Assembly (NCBI RefSeq): GCF_000801105.2
Contig: NC_079516.1
Location: 5,828,001-5,892,000, forward strand
Length of the DNA: 64,000 bases
Reading direction: 5' to 3'
Source of the DNA: Raphanus sativus
Lineage: Eukaryota; Streptophyta; Magnoliopsida; Brassicales; Brassicaceae
Part shown: piece by piece, positions 1 through 11,615 of the stretch
Layout of the letters: the number at the start of each line of letters is the position of its first letter
Position numbering within the stretch: the stretch's first letter is position 1
Notes under the pieces: generated by a model
What the model saw: the letters and a program-made list of their open reading frames with translations, nothing else
Databases searched by the model: none
Told to the model about the DNA's origin: nothing
Program-made: the position numbers and the translations under genes

Positions 1-173
1 GATATTCTTTGGATAAATTGTAACTAGAAAATAATAATTAAAACAAAATATTGTCCTACGACACCGTTGAAATTACACATTGGGATTCGGTTCATAATGA
101 AAGCATTATTCAACTTTAAATACATGAAAGCAAAGTAATTAAGTAAGAAGGGCGAGATCTATGATTCTTGTTC

Positions 174-182
174 TATAAATAG
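174..182 (+). promoter_or_regulatory. TATA box of the phylloplanin-like gene
   Basis: TATAAATAG lies about 120 bases upstream of the start codon at 300, which leaves room for a short leader of roughly 90 bases. It is the best TATA match upstream of the gene. The assignment is inference from motif and spacing. Confidence 0.6.
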
Positions 183-299
183 AGCTGCAAGGGAAAGACC
201 TCACTTCATCACATCCAGTACCAGTTACAACAAAGAAAATAAATTACTCATCTCTGCTCTATAGTTTGAAATACATTTGTCTTTTGTAATCCTAAAAAC

Positions 300-1315
300 A
301 TGGCAATCCTCAGGAACAAAAACATAACTTTCTCATTGATCTTGATGTGTCTCATTGTGGTGTCTCCAATTGCTAATGCTCAGCTTGGTGGTCTTGGTGG
401 TCTTGGCGGACTTCTTGGCGGGCTTCTTGGCAGTATTACTAGTATCTTTAATATCCAAGGTCTTCTTAGGTGCTCTGTCACTGGCACCGTCTCTACCAAT
501 AACGTCACTTCCGTTCCTCCTCCTTTCCCTAGTAAATTCTCTGTTCTCATACTTTTTCTTTCGATCAAAGCGGGATTTGATGTTGACTATGTAACACTTA
601 TATATCACACACACACTCAACAGTTTTTTCTTTTATTCATAATTCATGAGTTAAATAATATTCACGAATAAGTTACCATCATTTTAATTTTTTTTTTTTA
701 AAGTTTACCATCATTTAAACGTATATTAGAAAATATGGCATTACATGTTTGTAAATTGTAAAACTAGACTTATATATGTAAAACCATGAATATTAAATGT
801 ATAAGGAGAATTCTATTGAATCTAGTAACTGTTCATATATCTTCCGTACTAAATCTTTGTACACTCAAATGTATAGCTGACAAAAAAAAGACTCGAAAAC
901 ATCTACATGTACGGACACAAGGACAAGGATACATGTTCATGAGATAATATTTAACTGTAAATTTGGTTCTATACACATTTGCTAATTATCTAATGCTGCA
1001 AATAAACAAACAGATGCGGGAATTGTGCTCCAGTGCGCTGGGCAAAATGTTTCAAGTACGACTACGAACGCTAATGGAGTATTCTCGCTTCCTACTATGG
1101 GCACTATCTTTTCTCCTTCAACACTCCTCAACTCCGGTTGTAGGATCATCGTCACGACCCCTCTCACCAGCTGCAACGCCAGCCTTCCTGCCGGTGGATT
1201 ACTCATGGCACCTTTAGCTCTACTCGGAGCCACTTCCAGCAACGGTCTCAGCATCCTCGACCTCGTCCCAGGTCTCTTTAGCGTCGTCCCAAATCCCTTT
1301 GGCCTCGTCGGTTAA
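300..1315 (+). CDS. Phylloplanin-like secreted protein (Pollen Ole e 1/extensin-like family), two exons
   Basis: Coding exons are 300..531 and 1014..1315, giving 177 residues. The intron begins GTAAAT and ends ACAG, and joining them gives PPPFPNAGIVLQCAGQ without a frame break. The protein opens with a hydrophobic signal peptide (cleavage likely after SPIANA, about residue 28). A Gly/Leu-rich stretch of repeated LGGL follows, then a Cys-containing beta-type domain (LLRCSVTGTV, VLQCAGQNVS, NSGCRIIVTTPL, SCNASLPAG). This layout fits phylloplanins, small secreted leaf-surface or apoplastic proteins, first described in tobacco as antimicrobial. The exact ligand or role here is unknown. TATA-proximal promoter at 174. 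Family call is confident; no gene symbol is justified. Confidence 0.85.
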
Positions 1316-2494
1316 GTATGCTTTATGTTTGATCACGTACGGTGTGTTTCCCTTCTGTTTGTTTTACGTTTTGTGTCATGACCAATAATGTTTGCTTGCC
1401 TATGCGCATGAATAAGGTCTACATAATAATTAAGGCGTATGTCTTTATCTTTCAAAGTATTGTTGTTGTAACTTCCTTTTACCCACGTTTAATTTGCATT
1501 TGTAATGCTGTAACGACATGTGATAAAATAATATGAAAAAACTTCCTTGCCAATCAGACACTCCATGCCGTATGATTTTCCTAAATTATTGATTTCTTTG
1601 GAGTGAAAGTCGAAACTGAAGTTCATTCACTTATTGGTTACTGAACCTCAGTAACTGTGATTTTGTAACATTACTGTTTCATACTTGGTATGAACAGTAA
1701 GAAAATAAAAGCATCGCGTAAATTACAGAGGATGATATCAAGACCCTTATTCAACATATAGCATAATGTGAAAATGTTGACCAAGAAACTATAATGTTGG
1801 GGGATTTGATTAGACTGAATTTTATATGAGAAAGAATGCTAAACGATAGCTTCAGAAAAAAAAAGAATGCTAAACGAGGTTGTTGCCAACTTTACGCGTT
1901 GCGACCAAAAAACGTTGACGAACTTTCTCTTTAAGCACGAGGTTTAGGTTCATTATAATCAGATACTTATGAGTTAAAATCCGAATTTTTTATTAGTCAG
2001 GGGACATATGCCCTATATTTCACTGCGTTGCGAGAGCGTTTTCTCGTTGAGATAGTTAGTTTTAGATATTTGTAAACTGGGCCCGATAGATTTGTACTGA
2101 TAAAACTGGGTCCAAATCTCTTCAGTGTACGAGTCTGTGACAATACATGTCGCTATATTTGTCTTTGTCTACATGATTCTGACCTGGTCTTGATTTTTCT
2201 TGTCACTATACAAAAAAATACATTTTTTTTTTGTTGCTCAAAAAAAAAAATACAATTTTTTTTGTTCAAACTCTGATTTCGTTCAAAATATTTAAATGGG
2301 CTCATGGTTCAAAAGACCTATTTTGCTATAGAATCAGCCCTAATATTTTCTGATCTAAGGATAAAGTTAAACGAAATAGACTTAAATGAGGTTAAAAGAC
2401 GGTAAATATCAGCAATACTCCAAAGATCTCAAGTTTCATCTCCTTCTTGATTGAATTGATGAAAATTTAAGAGTAAGAGAGAATTGATATCGAA
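1316..2494. other. Intergenic spacer, no gene seen
   Basis: AT-rich downstream region of the phylloplanin-like gene. It contains A/T homopolymer runs and a small local duplication near 1835-1880 (GAATGCTAAACGA twice). No coding potential, tRNA or clear transposon end was recognised. Confidence 0.5.
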
Positions 2495-2695
2495 TCAATA
2501 CCATGAAAGATGGCAAAGTTCATGACTGTGAGCAAAGTCAAAGTTTTTGCGGGACGAGGAGACAGAAGTCGAAGTCGCTGCATATTGAGATGTCGATGTC
2601 CGATCATCGATGATCCATCTGAATCCTACTTCGATGGTTGAGGGATTCCACGCTGCGTCCGTAAACACATAACATATAGTCCGTAAAAAGTACAA
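2495..2695 (-). pseudogene. LINE-type RNase H (RVT_3) fragment
   Basis: The minus-strand reading contains FTDAAWNPSTIEVGFRWIID, closely resembling the start of the RNase H-like domain found downstream of reverse transcriptase in plant LINEs (TDAAW...GLGWI pattern, with the first catalytic Asp in TDAAW). The similarity runs only about 45 residues. No reverse transcriptase adjoins it. It is most likely a decayed piece of a non-LTR retrotransposon. Confidence 0.55.
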
Positions 2696-2845
2696 ATTTT
2701 AACTTTTAATATATTAGAAGAAAGAAAAAATATCTATAGAAAGAAAACTATTATACGAACAATTTTAGAAGCATCAGTTATAAACTTATAGACAAATAGT
2801 TTGTTTCCAAATTTTAAAGACTTACATGTTTTAAAATAATAGAAA

Positions 2846-2875
2846 CTAGATTTTGACCCGCGCTTCGAAAGCGCG
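2846..2875 (-). mobile_element. Helitron 3' terminus (CTAG end plus hairpin)
   Basis: Read on the minus strand the sequence ends in a GC-rich hairpin (7-base stem CGCGCTT/AAGCGCG at 2859-2875) followed by GGGTCAAAAT and CTAG, with T as the next base. This is the canonical 3' end of Arabidopsis/Brassica non-autonomous Helitrons. A matching 5' TC end to the right was not found with certainty; the AT-rich tandem repeat that follows is probably internal sequence. Confidence 0.7.
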
Positions 2876-3215
2876 AGTATTATTTTTTACTTTTATGAAA
2901 TATATTATTTGTTTGTAATTATTGAATATATTTATTTTAGTAAAACTTTCTTTATAATAAATTTGACACACATAGTGTCTCTGGTAAACTATGTGTTTCT
3001 CTGACTTTGTTTTATTCCCTCTCCAATCAACATATCGAAGCGCGGATATTATTTTTTACTTTTATGAAATATATTATTTGTTTATAATTATTGAATGTAT
3101 TTATCTTAGTAAAAAATTCTTTATAATAAATTTGACATATAGAGTGTCTCTGGTAAACTATGTATTTCTCTCGCTTTATTTTATTCCCTCTCCAATCAAC
3201 ATATTTATTTGGCTT
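2876..3215. repeat. Tandem duplication, about 167-base unit, two copies
   Basis: Two head-to-tail copies, about 2876-3042 and 3043-3212, share the runs ATTATTTTTTACTTTTATGA, TAGTAAAA..TTCTTTATAATAA and GTCTCTGGTAAACTATGT. The first copy ends with CGAAGCGCGG, which repeats part of the Helitron hairpin, so the duplication arose inside the Helitron terminal region. Confidence 0.75.
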
Positions 3216-4480
3216 GTTGTTAAAATAAATGATTTTAGAACGCAACTGCTTACTTTGATATTTTGTTTAAACAATGTGACATATTTCTGTATTAATTGTG
3301 TTCAATTAAATATTTACATTGTAATTTAAATTTGTATACAAATCAACATATTTGTGTAGTTTGTTATTAAAAAAATGATTTGAATCCAAATGTAAGTACT
3401 CTTATAGTGATTTTTTCAGTTCATATAATTTTTTAAAATATATTTATTTCAACTGAACCAATTAATATTTTGTTAAATTGGCCTGTGAAATATATTTTTA
3501 TACATCGATATTCAAAAGATCTGGTAACTAACGATACTCAAAAGATCTGGACTGAATCAGGTTATATGGTTATTTTTGTTACAAATATCCGAACCCGTTT
3601 TAGATACATTGGTTATTTAGATATTTTTAGGTTCCTATACATCAGAACCGAATTCATCCAGATCTAGAATGATCCAACTCAAAATCCACACATAAATTTA
3701 TAATATTCAAGCGGGACTTTGTTACCAAAAAAAAGGATACCCGAAAAGAACAACATGTACCTAAATAGACAGATAATGTTCATGTCTAAATGATTATATA
3801 AATTAATAAAAAACTGTTTTATGTGTTTTGCTAAATTAAGTGAAATAGAAAGAGTTTTTTTATCAAGTAAAATAATTATATGGAGTGGAAAATTAAGTGA
3901 CAATAAATGTAGGACATTTTAAGTATTTTGATTTAAGTTATTATTTTATTCACAAAACATATTTTTGAACTATGTTTTTGGGTACGTAATTTTCCACCGA
4001 TTGTAACTAAAATAAAAATATTTTAGTAAAATAAAATAAACCAAATGTTTAATCATATGTAAAACCTAATTATTTAGCATTTTTGATTTTATAATTGGCA
4101 CAAAGTTAATATTGATTAACTAATAAATAAAAATATGCACTATTATTATTATGGTAATATAATTAATGATGTAATTTATTATTAAGGTAATATAATTAAT
4201 TAAATTGTTAAACTAAGTGAAATATGGAAACACAATTAATAGATACTACTATTCAAGTTTCCAAACACTCCATTTTTTATAGCTATAACCAAACACACCA
4301 AATTTTTTTATTAATCTTATCCAAGTATCCAAACGCACCGAATTTGTACTTCACCTTTAATAAGATAGATGCACTTTTGTTTAATATTAATTTCAAATGT
4401 TTGTGACCTTCTATATCTTGTGATCAATAGTAAATGCCGCATTCATATTTTACGGGTGGTGCCAAAGCGTGAGAAAATGA
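3216..4480. other. AT-rich intergenic spacer, nothing recognised
   Basis: Very AT-rich. A stretch at about 3480-3670 carries short direct repeats (CAAAAGATCTGG twice) and looks like old repeat sequence. No gene, RNA or clear transposon boundary was seen. Confidence 0.45.
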
Positions 4481-4583
4481 AAAAGAGGATCTAAATGGAA
4501 TAAAAGAATATTTGGCCCGCTTCTCTCTGCGTCGGTGACGTGAAGCTTCCCTGCTGGAGAAAAGCTCACATGCGTAATCTCCG

Positions 4584-5503
4584 TTATATATTTAGGACAG
4601 CAACACATGTCCGAACACAACACACTTCTATATCTGTTTCGAAATCAACTCTGCTGTCTTTTCTCATCAAATAATTTAATTTATTTCGTTGTCAATATCT
4701 CAGAATAAAACCATCTATATTTCGACGAATGTGTGTATAAAAGTCCTTCTTTTTCTTTGTCCTGATTTAGTTTTCTTTTTTGAATCGGTCTGAACTCGGA
4801 CAACTAATCCGGCATTTTCTCCTCGGTCTCTCTACTCTTCTCTTCAGTATCGGATCTGTGTCTCCTTCTCTTTCTTTTCAAGGTACAACAACAAGTTTCA
4901 AATACTTTTCTAATTTTATTCACAACATTTCCGTTCAGTTTTTTTTTCTTTTCGTATTTGATACGTTGAAAAATAATTAATTTATATGTTTTCCCCTAAG
5001 TCACGGCACCGAAAAAAGCAATAACACAGCTGTTCCTTGCTTCATGTCCGAGATTAGTTACCTACTTTTGACAGTATCTTGAATAAAAGCAACAACTAAA
5101 CTTCAATTCAAACTCTCTACTTTTATTTTTATCTATGTATACACCCACCACGTGATTTTCGATTCGATAATTATCCATATTCTGCACTAAAGTATTTTCT
5201 TTTATTGATTGATAAAAAATTTAAAGTTTGTGATTTTATTTTTTTGCTGATTATTAGTTTTTTTTTCCTGGAGACGACGCGTTAGCTGTAATTCAATAAT
5301 TTACTGGCTATTAAACGCGTCACAAGCGTCAATATAAGACAAACTCACACAGAGAGACATCTAGTTTGCACATGCGTATCATTTCATCTCTATCGGTGAT
5401 AGATCTTGATTAGAGATTCAAGACCTAAAAGAACTTCGATTCTTGTCTGAAGTGTGAGGGCTGTGTTCTTTTTCGGTTTTGGTATCTTTGTCTTGAGTGG
5501 ATA
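4584..5503 (+). promoter_or_regulatory. Promoter and probable intron-bearing 5' leader of the 5504 gene
   Basis: A TATA-like TTATATATTTAGG lies at about 4584-4596. CT-rich leader sequence runs from about 4620, and a good donor AAG|GTACAA sits near 4881. The coding ATG is 900 bases further on, so a 5' UTR intron is plausible. Its acceptor could not be fixed. Inference only. Confidence 0.35.
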
Positions 5504-6330
5504 ATGGGAATGAGTCTCGATTTTGATGTCGATCTTGAGAAAGGAATCGTCGATGCACAATCTTCGGAGGAGCCAATGATACCGATGTCTACAGATAACA
5601 AACCGGTTACCGGAGAAGAAACCGTTGGTTCGTTAGAAAACAGTGCGGCTCCGGTTCAGTCTGCGAAACCGGGATGGGGAAGGAGCGATAGGAAGGAGAA
5701 CCGCAAGAAATCGGCGTCGAAGCCTCCCCGGCCGCCGCGTGGACCGTCGCTAGACGCAGCTGATCGGAAACTGATAAGAGAGATCGCTGAGTTGGCGATA
5801 CTGAAACGCGCGAGGGTCGAACGTATGAGAGCTCTGAAGAAATCGAGAGCGGCTAAAGCTGCGTCTGCGGCTTCATCTCTCGGCAATGTATTGGCCACGC
5901 TTCTCACCGTTATATTCTTCTTCGTCCTCGTTTTGCAAGGTTTGATTTGATTATTTGCGATTGAGTTTGCGTTTGCGTTTTGCTATTTTCAATTTTGATT
6001 AATCTAAATTGTCTCTTTTCTGAAAATTTCAGGATTTCCACCGAGAGCAGCCGCTAGCTCCGGGAGATCTCCGTTAGTAGACACCGGAAAAGCTAATGGT
6101 GGTTTTGTTTCGGTTCAATACGCGGGAAATCCGTCTGCGAGTGAACCGGATGGTGGTTATACCGGTTCGGGTTTAGCACAGAGATTGCCGAAGTAAGTAC
6201 AGCAGTTATCTTTTCACTGTCTGAATAACTTCTTTCTTATCCGTTGACCAAAGAAAAGGATAACTTCTAATCCTGTTATTTATGTACGCGCAGTTTACCA
6301 AAACCAGTTTCCGGTTTGAAAAGAAGATGA
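5504..6330 (+). CDS. Single-pass membrane protein of unknown function, three exons
   Basis: Coding exons are 5504..5939, 6033..6192 and 6294..6330, giving 210 residues; all introns are GT-AG and the frame is continuous. The N-terminal half is acidic then strongly basic (GRSDRKENRKK, PPRPPRGP). A charged helix follows (LIREIAELAILKRARVERMR, then KKSRAAKAA), and then one hydrophobic span (LATLLTVIFFFVLVLQG, about residues 130-146). The tail is Gly/Ser-rich and ends LPKPVSGLKRR. No catalytic motif is visible. By position it is probably the counterpart of the unnamed Arabidopsis membrane protein next to the PMEI cluster (At3g17120, from memory). ATG at 5504 is used; MGM could also start two codons later. 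Confidence 0.8.
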
Positions 6331-7581
6331 ATAGAGTTTCACAATGAAGCGTAAACCAAAGAGCTGGAATTGGACAATTTCATCACTGGTTATCGAACCA
6401 TTTGTCGGTTTAGATTGTCGGTGCTTCGGTGGATCATGTACTCTACTCGTACACAGATAAATTTTTGGGGGCAAAAACAATAAACTATCCGATGTGGGTA
6501 AGAATTGTTTTGTAATGTTTTTTTCCTAGAAATAATATGAGAGAAGTTACAAAAATAAAATAAAATAAAATTAGTGTTATACATCTTTTTTTATATGTAC
6601 TACTATAATAGAATTGGGGTTATATTAGTAGATGATTGTGGTGCTTTTGACAAAATGCAAAGAAACATCCAGATTTTGACGAAACCAAAACGTAAAAAGA
6701 TATATGAAACCAGCATTATTGGTATACTTTTTTTATATTTGAAATCACATGCTAACGATGTTTGCAGTTGAAATTTAAATTTTTTTTCCTTATTTACATA
6801 GCATTGTATATTTGGAAACAGAATCCATGTGGATGTATCTAAAACACTCCCACTGAGTTTAACGACCGCTTTTAATGCTGCGCAAAACTAAATGAACATG
6901 TGATTCCACGTGTGTGTATTTTCAAAGGTCCATTATGTCTGTTTCATTGCTGTCTCCGGATGTTTCGTGGGGCCATTATAAGGCCCATTAAGTTTTCATA
7001 TGCTCTTTTTTTTTGTCAACTTTTTCATATGCTCTTAAGTTTTGAATTGTCATATCTCAACTCAACAACACAAATAATAGCAAAAATGCAGGAAATATAA
7101 ACATACTACTGTATTATACTAATGGAATTAACAACAATATAATTTTTTTTTCCTACGATTTTGCGGTGAAGCTCGTTCTGCATGCGAAACAATCTACCAC
7201 GAAATACTCAAAAGACTTCATCAGAAAAGATATTCGACTGTCTTACAAGTCTTGTTTATTTTGTTTATGTTGTATGTTGTTAAAAATCAAACAAATGGAA
7301 CAAAAATTTAACTGGATTTATCAAAAAAAAAAATAACTGGATTGAAAACCATATTCAGACTAATTAAACACATTGGACTAAATTGGTTGCTATCAATCCA
7401 TGTACTGTATGTATCCTTTTGCAGATGATTACTTCTCTTATTTTTTCTTTCAAGAAGTTAATTACTAGATTATCAATTTTCCAGCAAGATTTCTTCCGGG
7501 TTTATTAATTTATTAGTTCGTGTCAATGATTACAAATATATGAACATATATGATTATTATTTTAAACCCACACAAAGATTC
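6331..7581. other. Spacer between convergent genes
   Basis: Lies between the 3' ends of the membrane-protein gene (+) and the intronless PMEI gene (-). AT-rich, with several AATAAA-like polyadenylation candidates. No gene or repeat boundary recognised. Confidence 0.45.
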
Positions 7582-8133
7582 TCAACGACCATTCACTAGA
7601 GACTTAATCACAGATATGGCCACGTCACAAAGATTCTTAACCGTTGTTATTCTAGCCGTAAGAGGCACCAAGCTTTCATCGTCGGCGCCGGCACTGTTGA
7701 TCCATTTCTGGCAAGAATCAGTCTGTTTCTCAGCGTCTCCGAGCACATACGTCGCGAATCCGAACTCTCCTCGCCGCATTGCCTCGATAGCCTGAGGAAT
7801 GTTGAACCGAACCACCGGCCGGTACACTTCGGCGCACTGAGCCAGCGCTCGCTCCGCCGCCGGATCGTGAGACTGTCTGATGAGTGATTGGATATATCCT
7901 AAGGTATCGGTCATGTTTCCGAGCACGACGTTGGCCATTGCGGAGGCTATAGACTTGGTATCAGAAGGTGAGGGAGAGAGCGGGCGGAGAGAAGCTTCAC
8001 AGAGGTCAAAGAACGGTGTCGCTTTGCAGATTGTGTCGATCAGGTCATCGGAGGATCGAGCTAGAAACGGTAGGAGCAAGAGGAGGAAGAAGGAGAGAGA
8101 CAGTGTTGATGTGACGGCGGAGGATTTCTTCAT
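7582..8133 (-). CDS. Plant invertase/pectin methylesterase inhibitor (PMEI) domain protein, intronless
   Basis: Single exon, 183 residues from the ATG at 8133 (MKKSSAVTS). An upstream in-frame ATG at 8184 would add 17 residues in front of the signal peptide and is less likely. A signal peptide (LSLSFFLLLLLPFLARSS) precedes the PMEI four-helix domain: DTICKATPFFDLCEASL is the paired-Cys N-terminal hairpin, ALAQCAEVY is the conserved Cys of helix 2, and a later DSCQKWI supplies the second-bridge Cys. Such proteins are secreted and inhibit pectin methylesterase or acid invertase; sequence alone does not say which. It differs clearly from the other PMEI genes here and is the cluster's probable oldest member. 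Confidence 0.9.
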   Translation of the reverse strand: MKKSSAVTSTLSLSFFLLLLLPFLARSSDDLIDTICKATPFFDLCEASLRPLSPSPSDTKSIASAMANVVLGNMTDTLGYIQSLIRQSHDPAAERALAQCAEVYRPVVRFNIPQAIEAMRRGEFGFATYVLGDAEKQTDSCQKWINSAGADDESLVPLTARITTVKNLCDVAISVIKSLVNGR

Positions 8134-8240
8134 CGTCTGAGATAGTTGAAACTCGAAGAAAGCAAGAATAAGGCTGATGTGCAAATAGGTTAAGACGTGT
8201 GTTGCTTGTTGTGAGTGCTACTAACTAGCTATGTTTGTGG

Positions 8241-8250
8241 ACTTATATAC
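8241..8250 (-). promoter_or_regulatory. TATA box of the intronless PMEI gene
   Basis: On the minus strand GTATATAAGT lies about 110 bases before the start codon at 8133, the usual plant distance given a leader of about 80 bases. Confidence 0.55.
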
Positions 8251-8514
8251 TTGCTATCTAATTTTGTTACATGTTACTAAACTTGTGTTCTCTTATTCAC
8301 CAAGAAATGTTTTAACTTAGATAGATTAATGATTTTCTTATATAAAGACTAATGATTATTAGGTATACATAGTTATAATTGTACCTGTGACGAAGCTTCG
8401 TAGATTAACAACTATTTCTTATAGAAATATCATATACTATAAACGTAAGCAGCTCCGGCTATTTTAGAGTATTTCATATTGAGTTTTAGTGTGTATGTGT
8501 ATTGATTGATGATC

Positions 8515-10008
8515 ACTACCTAATTACCTAATTGTCTAATCTGTAGACATGGATATGTTTCTGCTCTTTACTTTTTGTTTGTAACACTTTATCCTTTTTG
8601 GCTATTTATGTGGTTGTTGGCACAAAAACAAGGGAAAGATGCTATGTGTGGTATTGGTGAATAGCTCGTATGTGAGTCGGTTCAGATGGGAAAAAATTGC
8701 CATTATACATAATTTACTTTATCCCGACGTCGACCATATAACTTCAAAATACATTTGTCACCATATAAGAGAGAGAGAAAATATATTATGGGGCTTTATC
8801 TCGTCAGTCGTTATCTGGCTCGTGAATATTGATTGGTATATCCCGTGATTAAGTTCCAGAAACTTCGTGCCCAATTTTGCCCGAGTTTGATAACCGGTTC
8901 AATCATTTACCAAAGGCAATACCGGCTTACTAGAATGTAAAATTAACTCTACTCATCCGGTTTAAATAGGTATGAATCGATAGTTATATCAGCTCAATCA
9001 TCATTTTTATAAGATGATTAATTTCAATAAGGTCACAGTTACAAGAACTATTATTATTCAGAGCAACATTCGGACAATGGCTTTGGTTACGTCGCAGATC
9101 TTGTTCATTTTCTGGGTCAAACCGGTTAACGGAGATTGGCCTTTGGGAAAGCCTTCTTCGCAGAAGGAGGCTTCATTGCCGGCGTCGACAATTGCATTCT
9201 CGGCGAACTCAGGGTTTCCTTTGATAGCTGTAATGGCTGTGTGGATGTCAACGTCTGCTATCGTTTTGTATCTCAGTCTACATACATCTAGTTGACGTTT
9301 CAGCATCGGTTTTGTTTTGTACGCCACGTTGATCTGCCCGACAGTCTGAGTTCCTAGCGCCTACATTGAACGGATGAAGTCTTTACATTGTATGAACCCC
9401 AAAGTTTACCTATTTGTAATAGTCACCTTTAACTTTAAATTGTTACAAAATCAACCCCATGTTTCGAAAAAGCGATCTGATATCACAAATAAGTTAATGT
9501 GGAGAGAGAGAGAGAGAGACCTTGATCTTGTCGATGAGGATGAGACCAAGGCCAACGGTGTCGGCGGAGGCACTACTTGGATTGGAGCGGAGGAGAGAGA
9601 GACAAAGAGTGTAGTCAGGTGTCTGTTTGCATGTCTTATCTACAATATCACACATCGCAACTCCCATCATCGTAGCCATCATTACCATCATCATCATCGT
9701 CTTCATCATTTTCTTCTCTTAAAACGTTGAAAACAAGATCTATACCTAGGATATATTCCTAGGCGTGTCCATATTTATATGTTTTTAGGTGTGACAAGTT
9801 ATGATTATGCCAAAACGTTTCTAATTTTGGGGGACTTCGATACATTTAATCTATTAGTTTAGTGTACATTCATGATGTTAATTTATTTTTTAGTTTTCAG
9901 TATGAGGAAAAAAATCCCTCATTTTAATGATCAATTTTACGAGATTGCTGTGGACATCTGGCCATATGTGCATGTAACAACATGTATGAACATTTATGTC
10001 AAATTTAG
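8515..10008. repeat. Segmental duplication, copy 1 (contains a PMEI gene)
   Basis: Closely matches 11087-13230: same flanking text (CTACCTAATTGTCTAAT at the left, AACAACATGTATGAA near the right), the whole two-exon PMEI gene, and its promoter. Copies differ by scattered substitutions and small indels. Copy 2 has gained a 652-base Helitron at 12505. The duplication made the tandem PMEI pair. Confidence 0.85.
9058..9709 (-). CDS. PMEI-domain inhibitor, two exons, tandem copy 1
   Basis: Coding exons on the minus strand are 9521..9709 and 9058..9360, giving 163 residues. The donor is AAG|GTCTCT and the acceptor TGTAG; the join reads DKIK then ALGTQTVGQINVAYKTK. The N terminus is a Met-rich signal peptide (MMKTMMMMVMMATMMGVAMC). 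The PMEI signature follows: DKTCKQTPDYTLCLSLL, then QLDVCRLRYKT, then a Cys near EASFCEEGF and the C-terminal helix KICDVTKAIVRMLL. Predicted secreted inhibitor of pectin methylesterase or invertase. TATAAATA lies at 9771-9780, about 65 bases upstream. About 90% alike to the copy at 11616-12259. Confidence 0.88.
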
Positions 10009-10190
10009 TACTCCCTCTGTATCACAATAAAAGATTTTAAGATTTTTGTAGGAATTACAGATTTATTTCAAATGTAGTGCTCCCTCTCCCTATGTATCAC
10101 AATAAAAGATTTTAAGACTTTTGTAGGAATTACAGATTTTTAATTAAATCTTTCTAGTTTGTCTAAAAACATCAATAATTACAACTAATT
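10009..10190. repeat. MITE-like sequence with internal 65-base tandem duplication
   Basis: CTCCCTCTGTATCACAATAA followed by AAGATTTTAAGA..TTTTGTAGGAATTACAGATT occurs at about 10012-10068 and again at about 10079-10140. The CTCCCT..GTATCACAATAA terminus is common to small Brassica MITEs. It interrupts the end of duplication copy 1 relative to copy 2. Confidence 0.5.
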
Positions 10191-10760
10191 CACTACAAGA
10201 AAATAGATAGATAAAGACGCCCGTAAATGTCGCTAATTCCTTGTTAATCATGTTTAACGATGTATTTACGACTCTCACAGAAAACATTGGCTTGAATTGG
10301 TGACACTTTTATTGAACAGAAAATGAAAAAAATAATGAACAAAAATTCAATTAATGAAATGAATAAACAGAAATATATGAATTATTGTTCAATCCGTTCC
10401 TCATCTAAATTGGAGAAGGAATTTTTTCTTCATAAATTTTTTCATTCATAAGAAAATTAGAGGAATGGAGTGGGACTCATATGTCTATAATTTGACCAAA
10501 AATTCAACATAAATGGTATAAAATTTGAGGAATAAGAATTTCACCATTATTTTTTTCCTAAAGTGTAGTCACCAATTGAAGCCATTGTTAATCGCGTGTC
10601 GCTATTAAAAATTTTCGTTTTAATGTAGCTAAATAGCGACGTTTTCTTAAATGTCTATAAGTCGATGGCAATTAACAACGTCTATTTTGCCGCCTTTTAA
10701 CGATGTATTTTAAAGTCGCTAGTTAGCAACGTACATGGTATGTCCCTAATTCATGAAAAT
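10191..10760 (+). mobile_element. CACTA-type DNA transposon terminus with nested insertion
   Basis: CACTACAAGAAAA at 10191 is the diagnostic En/Spm (CACTA) terminal inverted repeat. Sub-terminal motifs like GTCGCTAATT and TAACGATGTATTT repeat inside. The opposite end (TTTTCTTGTAGTG) is not present nearby, so the element is truncated. A piece at about 10284-10310 recurs inverted at 10556-10583, bracketing a further AT-rich insertion of about 245 bases. Confidence 0.6.
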
Positions 10761-10995
10761 ACATTAAATTCTATTTAATTTTATGTTTTCTAATTAATAT
10801 AATATACAATACAAAAACTAATACGTTAATTTCTATTTATAGTTAATGTATTTTGGATTAATACAAAATATTAATTATATTACCCCCAAAATTAATTAAT
10901 CATCAAATACAATACAATCAACTCAGAATACAATAAATAGAAACATAACAAAATGAGTTTTAACAAAAAAAAAATATAATAAATATAATAAAAAG

Positions 10996-11097
10996 GTCGA
11001 GCTTTTGATGAGACCGGCGGCGCTTTTCAATCCGGTGATGAACGAACTTGAGTCCGGTGACGAGTTGACCATCAACGACCTTGAAACCACTACCTAA
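10996..11097 (+). other. Short coding-like fragment of unknown origin
   Basis: A GC-richer patch in AT-rich surroundings reads VELLMRPAALFNPVMNELES then GDELTINDLETTT and stops exactly where duplication copy 2 begins. It looks like a gene fragment carried with the transposon, but 33 residues are too few to name it. Confidence 0.25.
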
Positions 11098-11615
11098 TTG
11101 TCTAATCCGTAGACATGGATTTGTGTCTGCTCTTTACTTTTTGTTTGTAACACTTTATCCTTTTTGGCTATTTAGGTGGTTGTTGGCACAAAAACAAGGG
11201 AAAGATGCTATGTGTGGTATTGGTGAATAGCTCGTATGTGAGTCGGTTCAGATGGGAAAAAATTGCCATTATACATAATTTACTTTATCCCGACGTCGAC
11301 CATATAACTTCAAAATACATTTGTCACCATATAAGAGAGAAAAATATATATTGTGGGGCTTTATCTCGTCAGTCGTTATCTGGCTCGTGAATATTGGTAT
11401 ATCCCGTGATTAAGTTCCAGAAACTTCGTGCCCAATTTTGTCCGATTTTGAGAACCGGTTCAATCATTACCAAAGGCAATATCGGCTTACTAGAACGTAA
11501 AATTAACTCTACTCATCCGGTTTAAATAGGTATATCGATAGTTATATCAGTTTAATCATCATTTTTATAACATGATTAATTTCAATAAGGTCACAGTTAC
11601 AAGAACTATTATTAC

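Noticed and set aside
355..594. Overlapping hydrophobic frame inside phylloplanin exon 1
   Set aside because: Shifted reading of the LGG repeat region; the spliced frame explains the sequence.
8133..8184. Upstream ATG extending the intronless PMEI by 17 residues
   Set aside because: The extension precedes a complete signal peptide and would bury it; the 8133 start fits the family length.
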